Below the pieces are notes generated by a model. It did not search any database. It was given only the letters and a program-made list of their open reading frames with translations, and was not told where the DNA came from. Made by a program: the position numbers and the translations under genes. 35,264 nucleotides of DNA from a virus. Below are positions 11,936-20,844 of this stretch, in pieces. Position 1 is the stretch's first letter. Every line of letters begins with the position of its first letter. Where the stretch lies: the IMG/VR virus record IMGVR_UViG_3300005541_000059, positions 1 through 35,264 of that record; one strand, 5' to 3'.

Positions 11936-12292
11936 ATGGCAACTGTTGTTGCTGCCATGTCGGGAGTTCCTTTTCAGCAGTTAGTAGCTACAACAACTGG
12001 GTCAGGGACTGTGTTAGCCATTCCCATGAGTTGGAGAAATCATACTTGGATTATAACAGGTGCGGCCGGGATTACGGCAGGTAGTGTACAAATAGAAACA
12101 GGAACAGATCCCACATTAGATACTGGAACATGGGCCGCTGTAGGGGCCGCAGTGACCCCATTATCTAGCACTGATTTACTTGTTCAAGCAACAGGTATAT
12201 TTGAGTTTCTAAGAGCTAGAGTAGCCACAACTATTTCTGGAGGTGGTGCTCCTTCTGTTACTGTTACATATATTGGAGGAAAGAGCTTCTAA
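11936..12292 (+). CDS. putative beta-sandwich virion protein
   Basis: 118 residues with Thr/Ala/Gly-rich beta sequence (GSVQIETGTDPTLDTGTWAAV...) and an ending like small head or tail decoration proteins: FLRARVATTISGGGAPSVTVTYIGG. AGGAG stands eight bases before the ATG, one of the best ribosome sites in this arm, so it is probably abundant. A virion role is inferred from composition and similarity in style to the gene at 31473-31847. Confidence 0.6.
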   Translation: MATVVAAMSGVPFQQLVATTTGSGTVLAIPMSWRNHTWIITGAAGITAGSVQIETGTDPTLDTGTWAAVGAAVTPLSSTDLLVQATGIFEFLRARVATTISGGGAPSVTVTYIGGKSF

Positions 12293-12298
12293 TTAGTT

Positions 12299-12370
12299 AT
12301 GAAAGATAAGCTTTATAGGCTGTTACGATGGTTTGTCGTATCGTTATTCAAAGGAACTCCTGAAAAGTGA
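12299..12370 (+). CDS. possible 23-residue peptide
   Basis: ATG at 12299 encodes MKDKLYRLLRWFVVSLFKG and four more residues, a basic amphipathic peptide. The stop overlaps the next gene start as TGATG. There is no ribosome site. It may be only a coupling leader, or a membrane-active micropeptide. Confidence 0.28.
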   Translation: MKDKLYRLLRWFVVSLFKGTPEK

Positions 12371-13008
12371 TGTTCAGCATTTTGGTTTTGATTCTTCTTC
12401 AACGGCCTGCTACATTCATGCTTCAATCTAGTACTACTGGGGCCGTTACGGCCTCTTGGAGTGCTAATGCTCCGTCAGATAATGTAGTAGTTTATAGGCT
12501 ATACTACGGAACGGCCTCGAATATATACACAACTACAATAGATATAACTGCTCCATTAACTTCTGTAGTTGTTCCAAATCTCACAACAAATACAACATAC
12601 TATTTCGCAATTCAAGCTCGTGCTGCGACTTTGTTTTCTGCTCTTTCTCCAGAGGTTTCTATAACAATTCCTCAAGCAAATCCATGTTTAGATAGTGGTG
12701 GAAACAATGTTGTTCAACTCCGTGTTTTATCATTCACGTCGCTGTTAGCTGCTAACGGCCTTGGGCAGCTATTGTGGACTATCACATCAGTAGCTAGAAT
12801 AGTAAATATTACAGCAACTCTCAATGGCAATCCAATATCAGTGATTAACGGAGCTGATAGTAAAACACTAGATCTTGCGCGAAGCGCAGGAGTGAATTTC
12901 AATGCTCCTTCTACAAGTGGAGCTTATACTTTAGTAGTAAGCGCAGTAGATATTAACGGTTGTAAAGCTGATACTAGTTCGATAACACGAATAGTAAATG
13001 TTCCTTGA
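12370..13008 (+). CDS. fibronectin type III domain protein
   Basis: 212 residues from the ATG at 12370 (GTG three bases earlier is possible). A short hydrophobic start (MFSILVLILLQ) may be an export signal. Residues about 18-98 are an FN3 domain: TASWSAN, VVVYRLYYGTAS, LTTNTTYYFAIQARA. The rest looks like a second Ig-like beta domain. FN3 domains in phages usually sit on virion proteins and bind carbohydrates or cell surfaces weakly. It is followed by an Ig-like protein and a lysozyme-like protein. Confidence 0.78.
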   Translation: MFSILVLILLQRPATFMLQSSTTGAVTASWSANAPSDNVVVYRLYYGTASNIYTTTIDITAPLTSVVVPNLTTNTTYYFAIQARAATLFSALSPEVSITIPQANPCLDSGGNNVVQLRVLSFTSLLAANGLGQLLWTITSVARIVNITATLNGNPISVINGADSKTLDLARSAGVNFNAPSTSGAYTLVVSAVDINGCKADTSSITRIVNVP

Positions 13009-13141
13009 TTCTTGGAGAAAGAGGTTGTCAGACGTATACAACATCACGATAAACATTCGGAGACATAAAAGAAAGAAGATTAGGAAGTTAGTTCTTAAAT
13101 TCGGACAACCAACTTGGAAGACGATAGAAGGAAAACAAACA

Positions 13142-13528
13142 ATGGCAACTCCAGTGATTCCCGGTACTCCCGCAGCCGCAGTGATGGCAGATGGTCAGCA
13201 ACTATCTGCTACGATAACTCCAGAAGATGCTAATGGGAATGTAGTTCCTATTCCTGATGGTGACGCAGTAGTTTGGTCTAGCTCTGATCCAACTATTGTT
13301 ACCGTAACGGCATCTGTTGATGGTCTTTCTGCCGTTTGCGCTAGCGCAGCAAAGGTTGGCAGTGTCACGATTAATGTTGTAATTAATAGTGCCGCTGGAG
13401 TCGCCGTCGCTTCTGCATCAGGCACTATTCAGGTAACACCAGCCGGTTTGAGTCAGGTAGCAATTAGTTTTGGTGCTCCTTCCGCAATAGCACCCGGAAC
13501 AACGGCTGGAGTAGCTAAAGCTAAATAA
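13142..13528 (+). CDS. Ig-like (Big_2-type) domain protein
   Basis: 128 residues from ATG 13142, supported by AAGGA nine bases upstream. The frame is open back to 12998; a TTG at 13025 with GGAGAAAGAGG before it would add 39 very basic residues, so the start is not settled. The core (ATITPEDANGNVVPIPDGD, VVWSSSDPTIVTV, GLSAVCASAAKVGSVTINVV) is a bacterial Ig-like fold, common in phage head and tail decoration proteins where it binds surface sugars. It lies between the FN3 protein and the lysozyme-like protein. Confidence 0.78.
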   Translation: MATPVIPGTPAAAVMADGQQLSATITPEDANGNVVPIPDGDAVVWSSSDPTIVTVTASVDGLSAVCASAAKVGSVTINVVINSAAGVAVASASGTIQVTPAGLSQVAISFGAPSAIAPGTTAGVAKAK

Positions 13529-13587
13529 TAGTTTGAGACGACGTGACAGAGAGAAGCGGGAATGAACGTAGGAAAGTGATAAGAAGA

Positions 13588-13977
13588 ATGCCAAAGTATC
13601 CTCAGACTGTAATTGATTTGGGGAAAGCAATTGCACATGCTGAAGGTTTTGGTGTTCCCGGCACTGTTCCAACTAGGGCTCATAATCCGGGTGATCTGAA
13701 AATCCCTAACTGGAATGGTGCCGTTACAGGCACGGAAGGCATTTCTGTATTCCTAACTGATGAACAAGGCTGGGATGCTCTGTATGATCAGCTCTTAAGA
13801 ATTCAAGTTGGAAATTCTCATGTTTATAGATTAGAGATGACATTTACTGAGTTCTCTAGACACTGGACTGATACACAAGAAACTAACTGGATAGACAATG
13901 TAATGTATTTATTGCAATCATTAGGTCATTCAGTTGATGAACAGACAAAACTTGGTGATTACTTTAGCAATGGTTAA
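13588..13977 (+). CDS. lysozyme-like peptidoglycan hydrolase
   Basis: 129 residues from ATG 13588; the frame extends to a GTG at 13543. The N-terminal pattern IAHAEGFGVPGTVPTRAHNPGDL is typical of phage lysozyme-like or transglycosylase domains: the Glu of AEGF is the probable catalytic acid and the HNPGDL segment shapes the cleft. The later part has Trp/Tyr-containing helices as in the same family. It may be the endolysin or a virion-associated wall-opening enzyme. It lies directly before the terminase, after the FN3 and Ig-like genes. No signal peptide is seen. Confidence 0.75.
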   Translation: MPKYPQTVIDLGKAIAHAEGFGVPGTVPTRAHNPGDLKIPNWNGAVTGTEGISVFLTDEQGWDALYDQLLRIQVGNSHVYRLEMTFTEFSRHWTDTQETNWIDNVMYLLQSLGHSVDEQTKLGDYFSNG

Positions 13978-13989
13978 CCAGCGAAGCTG

Positions 13990-15699
13990 ATGCCTACAAA
14001 TCTAGCTAACGGAATAGAACTTGGAGATCCTGGCAACGGCTTCTATGAAGACTATCTCAGAGAAAGAAATATTAAACCACATCCAGTTCAGGAACAGCTT
14101 TTAACTCTTCCAGATGAAATCTTTGAAGCCCTATATGGAGGAGCTGCTTATGGAGGAAAGAGTTGGATTCTTACGTTGCTCCCGCTATTTCGTGGATTCT
14201 ACAAATTTAGGGGTTATAAAGGAATTATACTTAGAAACAAATTCCCAGACTTGGAAAGAGAGATAATACGTCTTTCTAAAGAATATTATCCAAAAACTGG
14301 AGCAAAGTATAATGAACAAAAACATAGCTGGGAATGGCCAGAGTACAACTCATATCAGGATTTCGGACACGTTCAGCATAGTAGTGATATTGCTATGTAT
14401 GATTCTAGCCAATATAACTATTGTTCTTTCGATGAGCTCACGCATTTTTCTGCTTATCCATATCATTATATGGTTGGTTCTCGTGTTCGTCCTTCGTCAT
14501 CATTTAACATTGCAATCGTCAGAAACGGTTCGAATCCCGGAGGAGTAGGCCAAACATTTGTTTATGATAGATTCGTTAAGCCATTCGAAGATGGTAATAG
14601 AATCATTCGTGACAAGTCTACAGGTCTTCTACGGATATTCATTCCAGCTAAAGCTGAAGATAATCCTTATGGAATGGAATACGATCCGTTATATGTTAAG
14701 AAACTCGAGATCCTTAAGACAGTCTCCGAAGCAGAATATAGAGCAAAAAGATTTGGCGACTGGCATGCATTTAAAGGCTCCGTTTTTACTACATTCAGAC
14801 CACTTAGATTTCCAGGTGAGCCAGATAACGCACTGCATGTTATTAAACGATTTCAAATACCTGAATGGTGGCCAAGAGTACTGTCAATTGACTGGGGAAA
14901 ACGGGCAATGTGCCATGCAATGTGGATTGCAATTTCTCCAAATCATAGAGCTTATATCTACAGAGAACGAGCTTGGTATAACAAGGACATAAGTCAATGG
15001 GCTAATGAGATTAGAGAACTTGTATATGAGAATAGTGAAACAATTCTTCAGACCACACTTTGTGGGAGTGCTTGGCAGAGTCGAGGTGGAGAATTGATTT
15101 GTGATGAGTTCCAGCGTTATTCTAGATTGGTTCCTTCTTCATCGGAGAACTCTCCTGGTTCCAGGGTGGCTGGATTGCAATTAATACATGACTATTTGAG
15201 GTGGGAGAAAGTTGCTTCATTAAAGTCAAAAGGTGAGTTCTATGATATGCAATTAGCTCAGGGAATATATAGGAAATACGGGCCGGTCGCACTGGAGGCA
15301 TATAAGAAACAATTCTATGATGAACCAGAAGAAGATAATCTTCCAGTTCTACAAATCTTCGAAGAGTGCAAAGTTTTAATTGATACAATTCCAATGGCCG
15401 TTTATGCCGAGGATAAACCGGGCCGTCCTGCGGAGGATATTGCTGAATTTGAAGGAGATGATCCTATTGATAACTTGAGATATGCCTGCAAGACTATTAA
15501 ACGATATTTAGCCGGTGAGATTTCCGGTTTGGACTTAGCGGCCAAGAAACAACTAGTAATGACTGATTATGGAGTAGATAATGATACAACTAGAATGTAT
15601 AGAAGACTAGAAGCAATTGAGATGCATGACCATCATACTCTTCAGGATTGTATTCCTGTTAGCCGTCGAAGTAGATTTGCAAGGAGGATGGTGCATTAA
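13990..15699 (+). CDS. terL: terminase large subunit
   Basis: 569 residues. The N-terminal ATPase has Walker A GGAAYGGKS (50-58) and Walker B YCSFDEL with D148/E149. RNGSNPGGVG (178-187) follows as in other large terminases. The C-terminal nuclease has LSIDWG (D301) and DPIDNLRYA (D494) as metal-binding acids. The enzyme pumps DNA into the prohead through the portal and cuts the concatemer. The length is normal. The ATG follows the previous stop by 12 bases, and its stop overlaps the next start as TAATG. Confidence 0.95.
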   Translation: MPTNLANGIELGDPGNGFYEDYLRERNIKPHPVQEQLLTLPDEIFEALYGGAAYGGKSWILTLLPLFRGFYKFRGYKGIILRNKFPDLEREIIRLSKEYYPKTGAKYNEQKHSWEWPEYNSYQDFGHVQHSSDIAMYDSSQYNYCSFDELTHFSAYPYHYMVGSRVRPSSSFNIAIVRNGSNPGGVGQTFVYDRFVKPFEDGNRIIRDKSTGLLRIFIPAKAEDNPYGMEYDPLYVKKLEILKTVSEAEYRAKRFGDWHAFKGSVFTTFRPLRFPGEPDNALHVIKRFQIPEWWPRVLSIDWGKRAMCHAMWIAISPNHRAYIYRERAWYNKDISQWANEIRELVYENSETILQTTLCGSAWQSRGGELICDEFQRYSRLVPSSSENSPGSRVAGLQLIHDYLRWEKVASLKSKGEFYDMQLAQGIYRKYGPVALEAYKKQFYDEPEEDNLPVLQIFEECKVLIDTIPMAVYAEDKPGRPAEDIAEFEGDDPIDNLRYACKTIKRYLAGEISGLDLAAKKQLVMTDYGVDNDTTRMYRRLEAIEMHDHHTLQDCIPVSRRSRFARRMVH

Positions 15700-15899
15700 T
15701 GCAACCACATGAAGAGAGAGTTGTAGTAGAAAAGAAAGAGTTAGATGAGAAAATAATGAAGTTGAATACTTTTATTATTAGTAATAAGATTTTTCAAGAG
15801 TTATCAGAGGACGATAAAGATTTACTTGAGGCTCAACGTGTTGCTATGGAAGAATACTCAGAGATTCTAGGGCATCGCATTCATAGATTTAATTCATGA
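15699..15899 (+). CDS. small conserved phage protein (crossover-helix type)
   Basis: 66 residues: MQPHEERVVVEKKELDEKIMK, then a helix ending EYSEILGHRI. This short all-helical pattern (RV..EK.ELDEK...L..FI, F..L...D..LL..Q...M..Y...L..RI) is widespread in tailed phages without a settled function. TAATG coupling to the terminase and an ATGA overlap with the next gene place it in the packaging group. Confidence 0.75.
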   Translation: MQPHEERVVVEKKELDEKIMKLNTFIISNKIFQELSEDDKDLLEAQRVAMEEYSEILGHRIHRFNS

Positions 15900-16261
15900 C
15901 CAGATTCTTTCTTAGACTATTCGGAATTAGAGATTTTGAACCTTGTTCTAGTTGCGAGAATCTAAAAGAACAACTCAGATTTGAGAGAGATAATAATCAG
16001 AGATTTGTTGATACACTTATTCAGATAATCTCGCCGAAGGCGGTTGAGCAGCCTCCTGTGGAGATAAATCAAATAGCCGCAAGCTCCGCATTATTTAGTC
16101 GTCGGAGAGCAGCAATGGAAGCAAAGGATAGAGAAGAAGCTAGAATATTAAAGAATTCTACTAATTTAGGAAAGCCTGACGATGCGATAAAGAAGCTAGA
16201 ACATGAGATGGGCATAGCAGATTACGATAATTCAATCCAAAGAGCAGAAGAAGGAGTGTAG
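15896..16261 (+). CDS. hypothetical protein, partly coiled coil
   Basis: 121 residues. CSSCENLKEQLRFERDNNQ starts a helix after a CxxC pair; a basic stretch (ALFSRRRAAMEAKDREEAR) follows. The ATG overlaps the previous stop (ATGA). No recognised family. Its place between terminase and portal suggests a packaging or head accessory. Confidence 0.68.
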   Translation: MTRFFLRLFGIRDFEPCSSCENLKEQLRFERDNNQRFVDTLIQIISPKAVEQPPVEINQIAASSALFSRRRAAMEAKDREEARILKNSTNLGKPDDAIKKLEHEMGIADYDNSIQRAEEGV

Positions 16262-16267
16262 AAATCA

Positions 16268-16498
16268 ATGGCAAACGCAGCACCGGCTACTGTAACGACA
16301 TCATTGGCAACTGGACCAGGACAAGCATTGAGTTCAGTTAAGTTTACAGATGTTAATTCTATTGAGGTTGATTTCCTTCGTAATCTATTGAAAATTACAC
16401 GTTCTGGTTCTGGCTCAACTCTAATATGTGCATATGACGCTGCGGCTACTATTACTTGGACCGTAGCGGCTGGTGTTTCTACATTGGCATTTAGCTAA
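16268..16498 (+). CDS. small beta-rich virion-like protein, copy 1
   Basis: 76 residues, Ala/Thr/Ser-rich with a beta pattern: KFTDVNSIEVDFLRNLLKI and TITWTVAAGVSTLAFS. It has the same layout and length as the next gene (16504-16740), and both start MAN and end in a strand with Ser. The pair looks like an old tandem duplication. Probably a small virion or assembly protein. Confidence 0.62.
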   Translation: MANAAPATVTTSLATGPGQALSSVKFTDVNSIEVDFLRNLLKITRSGSGSTLICAYDAAATITWTVAAGVSTLAFS

Positions 16499-16503
16499 AA
16501 TCA

Positions 16504-16740
16504 ATGGCTAATCAACCAATAATCATTGGAACTGTAAAAGTTACAGCTAAAGACATAAACGGAAATAATATTGCTAAACAATTCAACTCTGTATATTCTT
16601 TGTCATTCGATTATAATAAAGGAATGATTAGTCTTGTAGATGTTACTGGACAATTTTATTTTCCATTAATTCCTATGACTACATTGACATACACAATGAC
16701 TCCTGGTCCTAGTGCTACGCATACTATCGTAATGAGTTAG
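16504..16740 (+). CDS. small beta-rich virion-like protein, copy 2
   Basis: 78 residues: MANQPIIIGTVKVTAKDING, then SVYSLSFDYNKGMISLVD and TLTYTMTPGPSATHTIVMS. It lines up along its length with the gene upstream at low identity. The next gene starts two bases after its stop. Function unknown. Confidence 0.62.
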   Translation: MANQPIIIGTVKVTAKDINGNNIAKQFNSVYSLSFDYNKGMISLVDVTGQFYFPLIPMTTLTYTMTPGPSATHTIVMS

Positions 16741-16741
16741 T

Positions 16742-17101
16742 ATGGCTGCCTGGAACAGCTCATCGTTAGGCTTTAGTGATCATAATGGTATGAGACAGAG
16801 TAGTGGTTTGCTTAAAAATTTAACAGAGCGTATTAGCAAACAGCATTTGACTGAGCATCGTATGTTCGGAAGTAGGAGAGGACATACACAAGCTAATCCA
16901 TTGAAAATAGGCAAGAAGTTTAAGATGAAGGGTAAAGGAACAACTAGAACATTGAGCAGTTCTGATAAATCAACAAGTCCTAAAGGTGGAGGTATTAGTC
17001 CTTCGATTGAAGAGTTTGATAAGATGATGTCAAGAGTAGCTGGTAAGAGTTCTACTGGGTTTGGTGGAAAGAAGATGTTCAGCCGCAAGTCATTTGGATA
17101 A
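16742..17101 (+). CDS. basic hypothetical protein before the portal
   Basis: 119 residues, Lys/Arg/Ser/Gly-rich and largely disordered (KIGKKFKMKGKGTTRTLSSS), with a short helix (SIEEFDKMMSRVAG). It lies four bases before the portal gene. The strong positive charge suggests contact with DNA or the acidic scaffold. Not recognised. Confidence 0.66.
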   Translation: MAAWNSSSLGFSDHNGMRQSSGLLKNLTERISKQHLTEHRMFGSRRGHTQANPLKIGKKFKMKGKGTTRTLSSSDKSTSPKGGGISPSIEEFDKMMSRVAGKSSTGFGGKKMFSRKSFG

Positions 17102-17104
17102 ATA

Positions 17105-19588
17105 ATGTTTCCACCTAATCCGCCTAATCAACCTCCGCCGCAACAGCCGCAGAAAGAAAAGAAGAAGAGAGAACAGTCTGAACAGGAATTTGATGAAATT
17201 TCTTCATTGCTAAAGACTGTTTCAGATCACTTCATTGCAGAAGATAGGATGACTCGTGAAAGACAGATTAGACACTGGAGACGGCTCAAACTTTATTGGG
17301 CCAACTTCAGCCAGATTTATTGGAGCGAAGTTGCACATGATTATAGAATATACAATAGGGACATCAACGCTACAGACACAGACCAGGACTATTATGATAA
17401 ACCAGTCAACATTTTCAAGGCCTTTCTTGAGACAATTATTGCGGCACTTTCAATTCAAATCCCTGCTATAAACTGTGTTCCAGATGATGCCGATAATCCA
17501 CTAGATTTACAGACGGCTAAAGCCGGAGATGAAATTTCTAAGCTAATTTATAAACATAATGATGTGATGTTCTTGTGGCTTCATGCTCTCTATATTTACT
17601 GTACAGAAGGGATGATCTGTTGCTATTCGTATCCAAAGGCTAAGAAAGAGTATGGAACATACGATAAGCCTAAATATAAAGATGAAGAAATACAAGCTAG
17701 AGTCTGTCCGCAATGTGGTTCTCGTCAGCCAGATGAAGCATTCTCGGAAGAAGAAGAATTTGAATTTGAGCCGGATGATGACGATGTAGACATTAAGAAT
17801 GCACTAAGCGAAGGACCAATCTGTCAGGAGTGCGGAGCACAGCTTGATAAAGATCTCCAGAAGACTAAGCTAATAGTTCCAAGATTAGTCGGAGTAACGG
17901 CCGAACCTAAGAGTCGAATTTGTTTAGAAGTATATGGTGGATTGTACGTTAAGGTTAGTAATACAGCTAAATGCCAAGAAGACACTCCTTATTTGATTTA
18001 TAGTTATGAAACTCATTATTCTAATGCACTAGAATGTTATCCTGATTTGCGTGAAAAGATGCCGCACGGTGGATGGTCTAACATTGGAGTTTCTGATCCA
18101 TACGAGCAGTATGGCCGTCTTAACACTCAATTCCGTGGAGAGTTTCCAGAAGAGAATGTAACTGTTAAAAATTGTTGGCTGCGGCCTTCTTCTTTTAACG
18201 TTTTACCTGAAGATGATTACAAGAAGCTAAAAAAGAAGTTTCCAGATGGATGCCGTTTCGTAATGGTTAATGATATTCCGGCAGAATATGAGAATGAATC
18301 ACTGGATGACCATTGGACTCTGACTGAGAATCCAATGAGTGATTTTCTGAATCATGATCCTCTTGGAGAGCTTCTAACTAATATTCAGGATATTGTTAAT
18401 GATCTTATTTCACTGACATTGCAAACTATTGAGCATGGCATTAGTCAAACATGGGCCGATCCGGCCGTTGTTAATTTCGCAGCTCAAAGACAAATAGAAG
18501 CAATGCCAGGTACTATCACTCCTACTAAACCAATATCAGCCTCAAAGAATGTAGGAGAAGCATTCTATTCGTCAAAGACGGCCAGTCTAGCTCCAGAAGT
18601 ATTTGCATTCTATAAGATCATTCAAGAAATGGGACAGTTTGTTTCTGGTGCTCTTCCGAGCATATTCGGAGGAAATCAAGCCGCTGGGAGTTCTAGAACA
18701 GCTAGCGAATATGCAATGTCTAAAGGCATGGCATTGCAGAGATTACAGACTCCCTGGCGGATGATGACCATCTGGTGGAAGAAGATATTTGGTAAAGTAA
18801 TACCGATGTATATTAAGAACCTATACGAAGATGAAAGAGTTGTTGAAAAGGATGAACAAGGTAATTTCATTAATGTCTTTATTAGAAAAGCTGAGCTTGA
18901 CGGCCGCATTGGGAGTATTGAATTAGAACCAGATGAGAAACTCCCAATTTCAGATGAGCAGCAAGCTGATTCGATTATGCAGTTATTCCAGATAAATAAC
19001 CAGGAAGTCACAGCGGCATTGATGGACCCTGAGAATCTCCCATATATTGCTAAAATCATCAAGATTCCAGAGTTCAGAATTCCTGGTGAAGACGATAGAG
19101 AAAAGCAATTCGAAGAAATTAATGAGCTGATAAATGCTTCTCCAATTCCTCCCGACCCTCAAGCTGTTCAACAGTTTCAACAAGCATCTCAGCAAGCGCA
19201 GCAGGCACAACAAGCTGGAATGCCTCCGCCGCAAATACCTCCACAGCCGCAAGAACAGCCATCAGTTCAAATAGATCAAGATGTAGATAATCATCAGATT
19301 GAAGCAGTTATTTGTAAAAATTGGTTAATTAGTAGTGCTGGAAGATTAGCAAAACGAGAGAATCCTAACGGCTATAAAAATGTATTATTACATATGAAAG
19401 CTCACATGGCTATTGTTCAACAGCAACAGCAAGCACAGCAATTACATCAAGATCAAATGCAATTAGCTACTGGGATGGAAAAGAAGAAAATTGGAGAACC
19501 AAGCGGAAATACTCAGGAGGCTAAGCCGAAGCATCCTGAAAAAATAAAGACTGGAGCTCAAGGTGCCGATAGAAGTCCTATCTCCTGA
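17105..19588 (+). CDS. portal protein with an inserted zinc ribbon
   Basis: 827 residues, podovirus-portal size. A Pro-rich start is followed by a helical wing (HWRRLKLYWANFSQIYWSEV), the middle part of the ring (NPMSDFLNHDPLGELLTNIQ, then the stem helices), SRTASEYAM and a Gln-rich C-terminal barrel-like region (QQAQQAQQAG near 700). The portal is the dodecameric ring at one vertex through which DNA enters and leaves. An unusual insertion at 201-243 has C201/C204 and C240/C243, a zinc ribbon whose two halves are split by an acidic run (211-231). The call is by position and overall pattern; the insertion is clearly seen. Confidence 0.88.
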   Translation: MFPPNPPNQPPPQQPQKEKKKREQSEQEFDEISSLLKTVSDHFIAEDRMTRERQIRHWRRLKLYWANFSQIYWSEVAHDYRIYNRDINATDTDQDYYDKPVNIFKAFLETIIAALSIQIPAINCVPDDADNPLDLQTAKAGDEISKLIYKHNDVMFLWLHALYIYCTEGMICCYSYPKAKKEYGTYDKPKYKDEEIQARVCPQCGSRQPDEAFSEEEEFEFEPDDDDVDIKNALSEGPICQECGAQLDKDLQKTKLIVPRLVGVTAEPKSRICLEVYGGLYVKVSNTAKCQEDTPYLIYSYETHYSNALECYPDLREKMPHGGWSNIGVSDPYEQYGRLNTQFRGEFPEENVTVKNCWLRPSSFNVLPEDDYKKLKKKFPDGCRFVMVNDIPAEYENESLDDHWTLTENPMSDFLNHDPLGELLTNIQDIVNDLISLTLQTIEHGISQTWADPAVVNFAAQRQIEAMPGTITPTKPISASKNVGEAFYSSKTASLAPEVFAFYKIIQEMGQFVSGALPSIFGGNQAAGSSRTASEYAMSKGMALQRLQTPWRMMTIWWKKIFGKVIPMYIKNLYEDERVVEKDEQGNFINVFIRKAELDGRIGSIELEPDEKLPISDEQQADSIMQLFQINNQEVTAALMDPENLPYIAKIIKIPEFRIPGEDDREKQFEEINELINASPIPPDPQAVQQFQQASQQAQQAQQAGMPPPQIPPQPQEQPSVQIDQDVDNHQIEAVICKNWLISSAGRLAKRENPNGYKNVLLHMKAHMAIVQQQQQAQQLHQDQMQLATGMEKKKIGEPSGNTQEAKPKHPEKIKTGAQGADRSPIS

Positions 19589-20834
19589 TAATTCTGGAAT
19601 AAAGCCATCAGCAAAAACGGCTGATGATATTAATGATCTCTTCAAGGAGATAGACAGTGAAGACTCTGGTCATAAAACTAAAGAGCGAGATGCGGCTAAA
19701 GGAGATAAAGAAGGAGGTAGAGAAACTAGAGAACTTCCTGAAAAAGACAGAGACGAAAAAGAAGAAGATGAATTAGAGCTTAAAGAACCTGACGAGGAAG
19801 ATGAAGAGAAGCTAGATTTAACTAAAGAAGATGATTTTGAAATTCAAACTCCTCCAAGGAAGAAGGAAATATTAAAGAAGTATCCTGAGCTATTTAAAGA
19901 TTATCCATTCTTAGAAAAGATGATGTATCGTGATAGACAATGGAATGAGATTTTCGGTAGCTTTGATGACGCTAAGGAGTTGGCAGATAAGGCTGAAGTT
20001 TTTAGTAATTTTGAAAATCAACTATTGGCCGGAAACACTACTGATATTCTAAATGAAGTAAAAGAGGCTGATAAAGCAGCATTTGATAAAATAGTTGATG
20101 ATTATTTACCGGCCTTACACAAAGTTGACAAAGAAGCATATTATCAAGTTGTCGGAAACTTAAATCGTAGATTAATTTTGGAGATGGTTCAGGAAGCTAA
20201 TGATACAAATAATGATGACTTAAAGCAGGCCGCTCTGCTCGTCAACCAATTCGTTTTCGGCACGTCAAAGTTCACTGCTCCGCAGAATAGAACTCAGAAT
20301 AATAATGGGCAGCAGAACGAAGTTCAACAAGAACGTATTAATTTTGTTAAAGAACGGTTCGAAACGGCCCGTGATGATCTTCAAACAAAAGTTGATAACA
20401 CTCTTAGGGCGACTATATCAGATTATATTGATCCTAAAGGAGTCATGAGTAGTTATGTTAAGAAGAATGCTGTTACTGATGCTATGAAAATACTGACTAG
20501 TTCTATTGCAAGAGATCCAAGTGTTATTAAGAATCTTGATACATTGTGGAGAACAGCATTTAACACTAAGTTCTCAAAAGATAGTCTAAGCAAGATTCAA
20601 TCATTCTATCTTAGCAAGGCCAAGGGGAACCTTAAAAATGCGATTCTCAAAGCTCGTTCTGAAGCTTTGAAAGATCTAGCACCTCGTCATAGAGAAACTG
20701 ATGACGATACAGACAGGGAAGAAGAAACTCGTCCACAAAGACGACAAATTAGTGCTGGCCGTCCAAGCCAATCAACTGGTAAAAACCAAATGAAGAAAGG
20801 TGAATCCGTAACCGATTTCTTTATGCGAGATTGA
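19563..20834 (+). CDS. scaffolding protein
   Basis: 423 residues from GTG 19563, preceded by GGAG at six bases and overlapping the portal end by 26 bases. Very acidic and charged: an acidic segment at 60-90 (KEEDELELKEPDEEDEEKLD), long helices, and a basic C-terminus with MKKGESVTDFFMRD. Long helical, charged proteins between portal and capsid genes act as internal scaffolds that bind the coat through a basic C-terminal hook and leave before DNA enters. There is no protease motif, so it is probably released rather than cut. Confidence 0.82.
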   Translation: MPIEVLSPDNSGIKPSAKTADDINDLFKEIDSEDSGHKTKERDAAKGDKEGGRETRELPEKDRDEKEEDELELKEPDEEDEEKLDLTKEDDFEIQTPPRKKEILKKYPELFKDYPFLEKMMYRDRQWNEIFGSFDDAKELADKAEVFSNFENQLLAGNTTDILNEVKEADKAAFDKIVDDYLPALHKVDKEAYYQVVGNLNRRLILEMVQEANDTNNDDLKQAALLVNQFVFGTSKFTAPQNRTQNNNGQQNEVQQERINFVKERFETARDDLQTKVDNTLRATISDYIDPKGVMSSYVKKNAVTDAMKILTSSIARDPSVIKNLDTLWRTAFNTKFSKDSLSKIQSFYLSKAKGNLKNAILKARSEALKDLAPRHRETDDDTDREEETRPQRRQISAGRPSQSTGKNQMKKGESVTDFFMRD

Positions 20835-20844
20835 GGTTTAATAT

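Noticed and set aside
18676-19062. Minus-strand frame inside the portal gene
   Set aside because: Antisense shadow of the portal with no promoter or ribosome site.
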